This document shows positions 33,707 to 40,770 of a DNA stretch of 43,101 nucleotides, in pieces; within the stretch, counting starts at the first letter, position 1, and each line of letters starts with the position of its first letter. Source of the DNA: an uncultured Bacteroidia bacterium. Lineage in GTDB: Bacteria; Bacteroidota; Bacteroidia; Bacteroidales; Prolixibacteraceae. The stretch covers positions 1 to 43,101 of the forward strand of contig CAIYPA010000160.1 of assembly GCA_903927965.1 (NCBI GenBank), written 5' to 3'. The notes below the pieces were generated by a model. It made no database searches, had not been told where the DNA came from, and was given only the letters and a program-made list of their open reading frames with translations. A program made the position numbers and the translations under genes.

Positions 33707-36085
33707 ATGAAAAGAACAATCACAACAATAGTTATTTTAGTTTGGTTCTCTGGCATTCAACTTTTTGCGCAACCATCTGGCAGGGAGAATTTTGATGCCA
33801 ACTGGAAATTCCATTTGGGCGATGTCCCAAATGCTGAAATGAAAGATTTTGCTGATCAAAAATGGCGTTTATTGGACCTCCCGCACGATTGGAGTATTGA
33901 AGGCAATTTTCGTCCCGACAACCCTTCCGGACATCAGGGTGGATTACTTCCTGGTGGTATTGGCTGGTACAGGAAAAAGTTCGACATCAATGATCCAATT
34001 GAAAGGAAATATTTCATTGTGATCGATGGTGCTTACAAAAACAGTACGGTTTACCTCAATGGCCATCAATTGGGGACACGGCCATATGGTTATGCGACTT
34101 TCCAGTACGATATGACATCTTACATTCAAAAGGGAGAGAATGTCATAGCGGTGAAGGTCGATAACTCCAAGCAACCCGATTCACGATGGTACACAGGTGC
34201 TGGAATTTACAGGCATGTATGGTTGATTACCTCATCTCCAATTTATGTTGGTCAGTGGGGCACTTTTGTAACAACACCCAAAGTTTCAGAACAGGAAGCC
34301 ACAGTGAATGTGACGACTACGATTATTAATGACAATCCTGTGAAGGCAGATCTGAAAATCTCCTCATCTATTGTTGATCCTTCAGGGAAGGAGGTTGCCG
34401 TTCAGATTCAATCAGGAAAAATTGCAATGAACTCCAATACAACCCTGAATTCCTCACTAAAGGTGAGCAACCCGCAATTGTGGGATATTCAACATCCTAA
34501 TCTTTACAGTCTGATTACCAAAGTTTTTCAGGGGAAAATACTCAAAGACACTTACAGAACTACTTTTGGAATAAGGTCGCTAGCTTTCAGGGCTGACAGC
34601 GGGTTCTATCTGAACGGGAAAAATGTGAAAATTCTCGGGGTATGCAATCACCACGACCTGGGAAGTTTAGGTGCTGCGATCAATGAGCGGGCTTTGGAAA
34701 GGCAGCTTGAACTGCTCAAATCGATGGGATGCAATGGGATCCGGTGCAGCCATAACCTGATGGCACCGGAACTTCTTGACCTATGCGACAAAATGGGTTT
34801 CCTTGTGATGGACGAAACCTTCGACAGTTGGTACATCGGCAAAGATGCTGCCCCTTATGGTTTTCAGAATTACTTCAAGGATTGGCATGAACGCGAGATC
34901 AGCGATATGGTTTTGCGCGACCGCAACCACCCTTCAATAATCTTTTGGAGCATTGGAAATGAGATCAAGGAACAATGGTTTCCAAAAAGCACCAACGGAG
35001 GCGAAATTGCAAGGGAATTGGTTTCCATCGTCAAAAAATATGACCAGACCCGATTTTCAACCTCTGCATTTAACTTTATAAGAGATGCCGAACCTAAAGG
35101 GATGACCGCCGCAGTTGATGTTGTTGGATTTAACTATAGCATAGATGCTTACGATGAGATCAAACAAAAGCATCCCGATTGGTTTTACCTTGCCAGCGAA
35201 ACAACATCGCAGTTCGACAGCCGTGGAGTCTATCATTTTACGCTCGATACCCTCGTCAAAACATTCCCGGATTGTCAGGCTTCGGCTTTTGATGATGCAG
35301 GTGGGGGAACCACCCATCAGGAGGCTTGGTTGGCTGTAAAAAACAGGCCATGGATGTCAGGGATGTACATCTGGACAGGTTTTGATTACATGGGTGAACC
35401 TTCCCCTTACGGGCAACAGGCAGTCAGTTCTTACTTCGGCATTTTCGACCTTTGCGGCTTCCCGAAGGATTCCTACTATTTTTACAAAAGTCAATGGACT
35501 AAAGAACCTATGGTTCATTTACTTCCACATTGGAATTGGAAGGAGGGGCAGCTAGTTGACGTTGTGGCTTATACCAATTGCGATGAGGTAAAATTTTACC
35601 TTAACAACCAGCAATTGGAAACGAAGAATTTCTCAACTACGAAAAAATTGTCGCTTCGGTGGAAAGTCCCTTTTAAATCGGGAGTTTTAAAGGCTGAAGG
35701 ATACCAGAATGGCAAATTGGTCGCAACAGATAAGATCCGGACTGCCGATGATCCTATCCAGGTTAATCTGACTGCCGACCGAAGCACAATCCATGCTGAC
35801 AGCAAAGACCTGTCGTATATAATGGTGAAAATCACCGACGAAAATGGGACGTTGGTTCCAGATTCAGATAATCTTGTGCATTTTGAGATAGTGGGTGAAG
35901 GGAAAATCGTGGGAGTTGGCAACGGCAATCCGATGAGCCTCGAACCGGCAAAAGGAATGGAGCGAAGGGCTTTCAGCGGAATGTGCCAGGTGATTGTACA
36001 AAGTACAGGAAAGAAGGGGAGTATTTTGGTAAAGGCATCCTCGTTGGGTTTACAACAGGGAAATATCTTAATAACAAGTAATTAA
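33707..36085 (+). CDS. Glycoside hydrolase family 2 (beta-galactosidase/beta-mannosidase type)
   Basis: A 792-residue secreted enzyme. I take ATG 33707, which gives a clean signal peptide (MKRTITTIVILVWF... LFAQ) and begins 1 base after the GH92 stop; an upstream ATG at 33665 would add 14 residues before the signal. Domains: sugar-binding jelly roll (RLLDLPHDWSIEG, GWYRKKF, DGAYKNSTVYLNG), Ig-like sandwich, TIM barrel with WSIGNE (Glu419, acid/base) and FYLASET (Glu498, nucleophile), and C-terminal DUF4982 and Ig-like parts. GH2 members with this layout cleave beta-galactosides or beta-mannosides. Coupling to GH92 suggests a host or algal N-glycan type substrate, which is an inference. Confidence 0.93.
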   Translation: MKRTITTIVILVWFSGIQLFAQPSGRENFDANWKFHLGDVPNAEMKDFADQKWRLLDLPHDWSIEGNFRPDNPSGHQGGLLPGGIGWYRKKFDINDPIERKYFIVIDGAYKNSTVYLNGHQLGTRPYGYATFQYDMTSYIQKGENVIAVKVDNSKQPDSRWYTGAGIYRHVWLITSSPIYVGQWGTFVTTPKVSEQEATVNVTTTIINDNPVKADLKISSSIVDPSGKEVAVQIQSGKIAMNSNTTLNSSLKVSNPQLWDIQHPNLYSLITKVFQGKILKDTYRTTFGIRSLAFRADSGFYLNGKNVKILGVCNHHDLGSLGAAINERALERQLELLKSMGCNGIRCSHNLMAPELLDLCDKMGFLVMDETFDSWYIGKDAAPYGFQNYFKDWHEREISDMVLRDRNHPSIIFWSIGNEIKEQWFPKSTNGGEIARELVSIVKKYDQTRFSTSAFNFIRDAEPKGMTAAVDVVGFNYSIDAYDEIKQKHPDWFYLASETTSQFDSRGVYHFTLDTLVKTFPDCQASAFDDAGGGTTHQEAWLAVKNRPWMSGMYIWTGFDYMGEPSPYGQQAVSSYFGIFDLCGFPKDSYYFYKSQWTKEPMVHLLPHWNWKEGQLVDVVAYTNCDEVKFYLNNQQLETKNFSTTKKLSLRWKVPFKSGVLKAEGYQNGKLVATDKIRTADDPIQVNLTADRSTIHADSKDLSYIMVKITDENGTLVPDSDNLVHFEIVGEGKIVGVGNGNPMSLEPAKGMERRAFSGMCQVIVQSTGKKGSILVKASSLGLQQGNILITSN

Positions 36086-36128
36086 TAGTAGAATGAAGTC
36101 GGACCTGAAAAACAAACTTTAGGATGCA

Positions 36129-36192
36129 GTGTCCCGGTGACTTGCAGTAAATGCCCGCACAAAGAATGCCCGCATTCCAGTCACCCGGACAC
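36129..36192. repeat. 64-bp hairpin element, copy 1
   Basis: GTGTCCCGGTGACT (36129-36142) pairs with AGTCACCCGGACAC (36179-36192), 13 of 14 positions, around a 36-base loop. Flanks AGGATGCA before and TAAAA after are shared with copy 2. The stem arms are identical to those of copy 2, while loops differ at about eight positions. Confidence 0.85.
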
Positions 36193-36301
36193 TAAAACTC
36201 AAAATTTGACCCACTATCCCAGTTAGGAACTGTAATTGCGCGGAGTGCGTAACAGGACAAAATTTGAAAGATGGTCACTTGCACTCCAAAGCAATCCCAA
36301 A

Positions 36302-36502
36302 CTAAGAAGCACATTCCCAAAAATAGGATAAGAACCGCGCCACCGACTTTAAAGAGGGTTGCCTGGACCGTCCGAAGAGAACTTTATCCTTTTCCGAACA
36401 TTCGGTCGCGGACGGTTTTGTTGCCGATTCTTTACCCTGGGTTACGCGGTCCAAGGATCTTTTAAGCGTTGACAGATCGTTTGTTCGGGACCGCTTACCC
36501 AT
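36302..36502 (-). CDS. Hypothetical small frame between the two 64-bp elements (doubtful)
   Basis: A 66-residue frame beginning MGKRSRTNDLSTLKRSL, basic and Ser/Lys-rich. I recognise no family. The DNA is more GC-rich than the surrounding spacer, which is the only support for coding. It could equally be a non-coding part of the repeat pair or a decayed fragment. No good promoter or ribosome site was seen. Confidence 0.2.
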   Translation of the reverse strand: MGKRSRTNDLSTLKRSLDRVTQGKESATKPSATECSEKDKVLFGRSRQPSLKSVARFLSYFWECAS

Positions 36503-36610
36503 GGCTATTCTTGTTTAACCCATTCAGGGTTATAACTTTAATTGCAGTTTATTGATAATTTCATTCTCCGCAGATTGATGTCGGACACGAAAAAAAAACT
36601 CCAGGATGCA

Positions 36611-36674
36611 GTGTCCCGGTGACTTGGAGCAACTGCCCACACGAAGATTGACCGCTTTCCAGTCACCCGGACAC
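36611..36674. repeat. 64-bp hairpin element, copy 2
   Basis: Same arms as copy 1: GTGTCCCGGTGACT (36611-36624) and AGTCACCCGGACAC (36661-36674), exactly the same total length and loop size. It lies 482 bp after copy 1 in the same orientation. Confidence 0.85.
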
Positions 36675-36722
36675 TAAAATATGGTTTGAACGTTTTGATT
36701 TTATTGTAATTAAAAGACTGAA

Positions 36723-36942
36723 AATAAGGTAAATAAGGTTTATGTTGTGGGTTCAAACGATGGCTATTAAGGTTGAAAAAGAATGTGAAATAAGGTTTGT
36801 CTGCAGATCAAATTTTATTTATTCTCCATCAAGGTTAAAGAATAGAAAATAAGATATTTAGGTAAATCAAACCTTATTTATCCATATTTTTTGACCTTAA
36901 TAGCTTGATGTAGGAGAGATGACCTACCTTATTTACCTTATT
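36723..36942. repeat. 17-bp perfect inverted repeat with related inner copies
   Basis: AATAAGGTAAATAAGGT (36723-36739) and its exact reverse complement ACCTTATTTACCTTATT (36926-36942) bound a 220-bp AT-rich segment. Inside, AAATAAGGTT (near 36786) and AAACCTTATTTAT (near 36869) are further partial copies in both orientations. Confidence 0.75.
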
Positions 36943-37117
36943 CATATTATATTGTTATTCAATTAAGTACAAGTTGAAGTTGTTCTTGGATATTTGTTTT
37001 CAAAATCTTACTTTAACCCCGGTTAACATTTAAGGGTTCTGGTTTGATTTATTGCCCGTGTATTTCGGTTAATTCTTTGCAGCGCAAGGATCGTTTGCTC
37101 TTTAAGGGAATTTTCTG

Positions 37118-37176
37118 ATTGCGCCGCCGTTCGGGGGAGATCCTTTTTTCTACAAAGATTCCGCACTTCCAGCGCA
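37118..37176 (+). repeat. Composite dispersed hairpin element, degenerate copy E
   Basis: It opens ATTGCGCCGCC, has a 20-base variable part, then TTTTTTCTACAAAGATTCCGC and a weak stem CGC-ACTTCCA-GCG (37162-37174). The order and length match copies C and D. Confidence 0.55.
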
Positions 37177-37265
37177 TTGACCGTGCCTTAAAGTAGTTCA
37201 GTTTCCTTGATATTGGCGTAATTCGGCAAGTTGATTTCTGTGCCTTGATTGATAAGTGGATACGA

Positions 37266-37688
37266 TCAAAGTTGATCCAGAAAGTCTTTAAACAGAATGA
37301 TTTTCTTATACCCTTTTCGTTTTAAACCGTTGTATAATTGTTCATCGCGTGTCAATAATGGTAAATCCATATCAATGGAAAGTGCAAGAAAGGAAATATC
37401 CTTAATATCAATATTTTCGCAAAGATTATTTGCTAATTTAATTGACTCTTTCGATAACACAAAACCCGGTATTACAGAAACGGATGAAAAGACAAAATAG
37501 ATAAATTCTTTGAGTTCGATTTTGGTGAATTTTGATTTTTCAAATATAACATGCTTGTATTCATCTAGTTCAGTCATTGAAAATTCCGGTAAATAGAATC
37601 TGACGAACGTTAAAATCGTACGGTAATGAGCTTTTCCGCTGATCAACATGCCCATTATAACATTCGTATCAATTACAAAATCAACCAT
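37266..37688 (-). CDS. PIN-domain toxin (VapC-like ribonuclease)
   Basis: A 140-residue full-length PIN protein. Acidic landmarks are in place: FVIDTNVIMG (Asp7), MTELDEYK (Glu), IDIKDISFLAL (Asp) and LLTRDEQL (Asp), a possible four-acid metal site for RNA cleavage. The C-terminal GLKRKGYKKIILF strand closes the fold. Its start overlaps the antitoxin stop by 8 bp, the classical toxin-antitoxin layout. The target RNA is not known. In contrast to the remnant at 26302, this copy is complete. Confidence 0.85.
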   Translation of the reverse strand: MVDFVIDTNVIMGMLISGKAHYRTILTFVRFYLPEFSMTELDEYKHVIFEKSKFTKIELKEFIYFVFSSVSVIPGFVLSKESIKLANNLCENIDIKDISFLALSIDMDLPLLTRDEQLYNGLKRKGYKKIILFKDFLDQL

Positions 37689-37914
37689 TGGCGATTACAT
37701 TAATAAAATATTGGCCATGTTTTTGCCATGCGCGTTCACGGGCTGACTTCCAACTTTCATCTTGTAATTCATTGTCATCCATATCTTTAAGTATCTCGCT
37801 TGCTGCAAGTTTCAACAATGCTTTTGAATAAAAATCCTGAAAAAAGAGTTCCAATCTATCTTTTCCAAAATCGTTCACCACCTGATCGTCAACTTGTATT
37901 TTAAATTCTGTCAT
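37681..37914 (-). CDS. Antitoxin partner of the PIN toxin
   Basis: A 77-residue acidic protein starting MTEFKIQVDDQVVNDFG, with a predicted strand-helix start and a helical, charged middle (LELFFQDFYSKALLKLAASE), ending WQKHGQYFINVIANG. I chose ATG 37914; an upstream TTG at 37935 adds seven residues with no support. It precedes and overlaps the PIN gene, so by position it is the antitoxin and probable autorepressor. The DNA-binding fold was not recognised. Confidence 0.7.
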   Translation of the reverse strand: MTEFKIQVDDQVVNDFGKDRLELFFQDFYSKALLKLAASEILKDMDDNELQDESWKSARERAWQKHGQYFINVIANG

Positions 37915-38033
37915 GGTTTCCGTGTTTATTTCCAATGATAAAGTTACTCAAATTTTTGTTTCATGCAAATTTAGTATTTTGGTAGGAAAAGGACACAACC
38001 GGTGGAATCCCAAATAACCTTTTATAAAGGTTC

Positions 38034-38096
38034 AAAGCTCCGTTAGGAGCGAAATATTTGTAGAAAGATAAACCAACACAAGAGGGTGGCGCAATT
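38034..38096 (-). repeat. Composite dispersed hairpin element, copy C (reverse)
   Basis: On the minus strand it reads AATTGCGCCACC, a ~20-base variable part, TTTCTACAAATATTTC and the hairpin GCTCC-TAAC-GGAGC (38050-38037), then TTT. The length of 63 bp equals copy D. It is the best-preserved copy in the window. Confidence 0.8.
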
Positions 38097-38433
38097 AGAA
38101 AGGTTATTAAAAGAACGAACGACCCCCTGCGCCGTAAAGAAAAACCAGATAAATGAGAAAATATTAAAGATATTGGATGTTAGATCATGTCATTAAATAA
38201 TTAATATTCAGCATATTATGTCAGTAATACTAAAAATTATTAATATCATTCTATTTTCTATAATCGTTTTTCATCGTAAAAAAAATGAAATAACATATAA
38301 TAAGTCCAAAAATCCTCAAAAATAGATCGTTACAGGCGGTATTGTTCAAAGTAAAAAAAAAGCAATAATAGGAAAGAGACCAGCTGCAAACAAGCATTTT
38401 TTTACTCGTACCCTAATTTCCTTTCTAAGAGCT
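38097..38433. other. AT-rich spacer downstream of the TIR-FGE gene
   Basis: This stretch holds no recognised gene. It is AT-rich with A-runs near 38277-38290 and 38350-38360. A 35-codon frame at 38218-38325 is possible but unsupported. If a diversity-generating retroelement served the neighbouring gene in cis, its template repeat and reverse transcriptase would normally be near; neither is seen here. Confidence 0.5.
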
Positions 38434-40608
38434 TTACTGCAAGGCAAAGGACAGGCGGAATCCGGTGTCGTTCCAGTTGCAGTCAGGCAAATTGATGAAG
38501 CGGCAAGCTATACGACTGTAGTCGGCATATTCGAACCACGAACCGCCGCGCAAAACACGGTAAGAGCCAACTGGATTATATATAGGTCTGATTTTATAAA
38601 AATCGCTTCCATACCGATCATTGCACCATTCCCAAACATTTCCACTCATATCGTAAATTCCAAGTCTATTCGGTTTATTAGTGCCAACCGGATGTGTTTT
38701 GCACCCACTATTGCCGTAATACCATGCGTAATAGCCTAATTCTGAACTATTATTAGTACCAGCATATTTAGTCTGCCCAGTTACATTGCCTATTGAATCC
38801 CAGCCACCTGCAGCATATTCCCATTCTTCCTCGGTTGGCAACCGGTAGTTTATTCCTGTTTTTATATTCAATTTTTGAATGAATTCCTGTACTTCATACC
38901 AACTCACCGATTCCACAGGACAGTTATCGCAACCTTTAAAATAGGAAGGGTTATACCCCATTATATCAACCCATTGCCTTTGAGTGACGGGATATTTGCC
39001 AATGTAAAAATCAGAAACACCCACTTTGCATGCAGGTTTTTCCCATTCATATTTGCTATTGTTATCGCCCATCACAAATTCCCCACCTTTTACAAAAATC
39101 ATTTCAATGATAGGAATATTATCAACTGTATGATCATTGTAAATATCTAAAATTCCCTCTTTGGGTTCCGTTTTACAACGATAAGGATTTCCATGTATAA
39201 TCGAAATTTCCGAGTCCTCTGTAAGCACGTCCATGGTTTTTGAAAGTTCCGCTTTTTCTAGGTGTCCCTCAAATGACGTTAAGGTTGTTGACTTCCATTT
39301 ACTTTCTTGTGCTTCCTCTTTTAAAGATCCTTTATCTGTTGTTCCATAGTCGTTTGGAAACTTTTTGTCTGAAGAATTGACAATAATCGTGGTCGAGGAG
39401 TTTGTTAAATTTTGAAGGAAATTATTATCATTCTTAACTAAATCTGTCAAATCCATTTTTTCAAATGTTGAATTTGTTTTTAGTTCGACCTTTGATGTAA
39501 CCACATTTATTATCCGTTCAAAAACAACATCCTTTTTAATTTCTTTATCATGGATGTTCCTTGTAATTATTGAAACGACTAGCGTAAGCAACTGGTTGCC
39601 TGTCATTAATGGGGTAACATCGAAAATCCATTGTGTAAAGCTATCATCATCAATTAATTGCTCCTGATTCGTTATACTAACAATCTTAAAGGCATTATTC
39701 CCGGATGAAACTAATTTCACCTCCATATCATCGCTTATCTTTACTCCTTCAATTTTTACTTTATCTTTAACCAAGCCTTTCAACAATTTAATCAATGAGA
39801 TTTCTTTTTTGGCAATCCGTATCTCACACCTTTCTGTTCTGTTCAATTGCATTGTATCTGCAATTTTATACAGGATTCGGCCCATTTTTATCTCATCGGC
39901 AACATGTAATTTACTATGATGATCAGTTTTTTGAAGTTGCTTATTCCCAGGTTGATCAGCTGACAATTTGGTTTGGGTTTCAATAAGATCGGTTAAACCT
40001 TTGATATTTAAAGTATTTATTATGTCACTGATCACTTTAACCATTCCTGTGTCAAATTGGGAATCACTTAAATTCACACAGAGTGAATTTTTAAGTCTTC
40101 CAATAATAGAAGGTAGTTCGACTTTTAAATGGTTGATCCTTGTTCTTTCATTCGTAATATCCTCAATACCCCGACCTTTCTGTAAACGGATTTGTATCGT
40201 ATTGTCAATTTCTTTAATCTGCTGATCCAGTACATCCAAAGACCGATCAGGAAACGAACGTTCAAAAATTGAATTGTCAATATTGCAGGGCATAAAATAC
40301 CTTCCCCGCAAAGTTTCATCGTAACTGCTCCATATCGTCTCCATCGCCACCCAGGCACTCATCAAACTGTTGGCAGAAATCAAGGAAAGGGTGATCCCAG
40401 ATTCTTTGATACATTTTTTGATAAAACCTTCAATGTTCTCACCAGTGGCCATGGCCTCCACATCAATAATCACCTCAATACCAGCTCTTTCCAATCTGTC
40501 TTTGATTTTTAAGGCAACCTCCTGGTCTTTATGGTTATACGAAATAAAGACTTTTGGAATCTTCATTTCAGCATCTGCCAACGGTATATTTTGGTCCTTG
40601 GAAGCCAT
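38434..40608 (-). CDS. TIR-domain / FGE-sulfatase (C-type-lectin-like) fusion protein
   Basis: A 724-residue cytoplasmic protein without signal peptide. Residues about 16-130 form a TIR domain: KVFISYNHKDQE, then ISANSLMSAWVAMET, where Glu90 is at the position of the NADase catalytic glutamate of bacterial TIRs. About 230-375 is an unassigned beta-rich middle domain (MQLNRTERCEIRI, QWIFDVTPLMTGNQLLTLVV), similar in style to domains in conflict-system proteins. About 495-724 is an FGE-sulfatase/SUMF1 domain (MIFVKGGEFVMGDN, NYRLPTEEEWEYAAGG, MSGNVWEWCND, RVLRGGSW, GFRLSF). The FGE active-site cysteine pair is absent, so it is probably a binding fold. The end resembles a retroelement-diversified region. 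A sensor-plus-NAD-cleaving defence role is inference. Confidence 0.88.
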   Translation of the reverse strand: MASKDQNIPLADAEMKIPKVFISYNHKDQEVALKIKDRLERAGIEVIIDVEAMATGENIEGFIKKCIKESGITLSLISANSLMSAWVAMETIWSSYDETLRGRYFMPCNIDNSIFERSFPDRSLDVLDQQIKEIDNTIQIRLQKGRGIEDITNERTRINHLKVELPSIIGRLKNSLCVNLSDSQFDTGMVKVISDIINTLNIKGLTDLIETQTKLSADQPGNKQLQKTDHHSKLHVADEIKMGRILYKIADTMQLNRTERCEIRIAKKEISLIKLLKGLVKDKVKIEGVKISDDMEVKLVSSGNNAFKIVSITNQEQLIDDDSFTQWIFDVTPLMTGNQLLTLVVSIITRNIHDKEIKKDVVFERIINVVTSKVELKTNSTFEKMDLTDLVKNDNNFLQNLTNSSTTIIVNSSDKKFPNDYGTTDKGSLKEEAQESKWKSTTLTSFEGHLEKAELSKTMDVLTEDSEISIIHGNPYRCKTEPKEGILDIYNDHTVDNIPIIEMIFVKGGEFVMGDNNSKYEWEKPACKVGVSDFYIGKYPVTQRQWVDIMGYNPSYFKGCDNCPVESVSWYEVQEFIQKLNIKTGINYRLPTEEEWEYAAGGWDSIGNVTGQTKYAGTNNSSELGYYAWYYGNSGCKTHPVGTNKPNRLGIYDMSGNVWEWCNDRYGSDFYKIRPIYNPVGSYRVLRGGSWFEYADYSRIACRFINLPDCNWNDTGFRLSFALQ
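38455..38538 (-). other. Candidate DGR-type variable region at the end of the TIR-FGE gene
   Basis: Between Trp691 (RGGSW) and the GFR motif, codons read in order TTC GAA TAT GCC GAC TAC, AGT CGT ATA GCT TGC CGC, TTC ATC AAT TTG CCT GAC, TGC AAC TGG AAC GAC ACC. Most chemically diverse positions (F, Y, D, C, I, N) use NNC or NNT, as expected when AAC/AAT template codons are altered at adenines. The framing residues RGGSW and GFR are the usual fixed edges of such regions. No template copy was found in the window. Confidence 0.5.
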
Positions 40609-40699
40609 TTCCTTTCAATAATTTATCTTTGGTTTTTGGAACTGGATAAAAGTAATGTTTAGTAGTCAAGATTCCAAAAAATAAAAAGAATAATCCGGC

Positions 40700-40707
40700 T
40701 AAATTTG
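40700..40707 (+). promoter_or_regulatory. TAAATTTG -7 box before the BNR gene
   Basis: TAAATTTG at 40700-40707 fits TAnnTTTG exactly, 63 bp upstream of the ATG at 40771. No TTG was found at the expected -33 distance. A second match, TATCTTTG (40624-40631), lies further upstream, so the true start is unclear. Confidence 0.4.
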
Positions 40708-40770
40708 TACTTTCAGAGGACGGTTATATTGTCGAACAATCAAAAGTAATTACCCAAAAATGAGACAGAT

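Larger units (their letters stand above)
36086..37265. other. Gene-poor, repeat-rich spacer of 1.18 kb
   Basis: After the GH2 gene the spacer holds two copies of a 64-bp hairpin element (36129, 36611), a doubtful 66-residue minus-strand frame between them, an AT-rich stretch with inverted AATAAGGT repeats (36723-36942) and a degenerate dispersed element (37118-37176). No tRNA, rRNA or convincing protein gene was found. Confidence 0.65.

Noticed and set aside
36271-36465. A 64-codon plus-strand frame in the spacer after GH2
   Set aside because: It overlaps the opposite-strand 66-codon frame, has a Pro/Arg-rich composition and no family; both cannot be real and neither is well supported.
38218-38325. 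A 35-codon frame encoding a possible one-helix membrane peptide
   Set aside because: AT-rich DNA gives such frames by chance; there is no promoter, ribosome site or recognisable family.
37936-40770. A reverse transcriptase, Avd or template repeat for the suspected diversity-generating retroelement
   Set aside because: I looked on both sides of the TIR-FGE gene and through the window; no frame has RT motifs and no second copy of the variable segment was seen.
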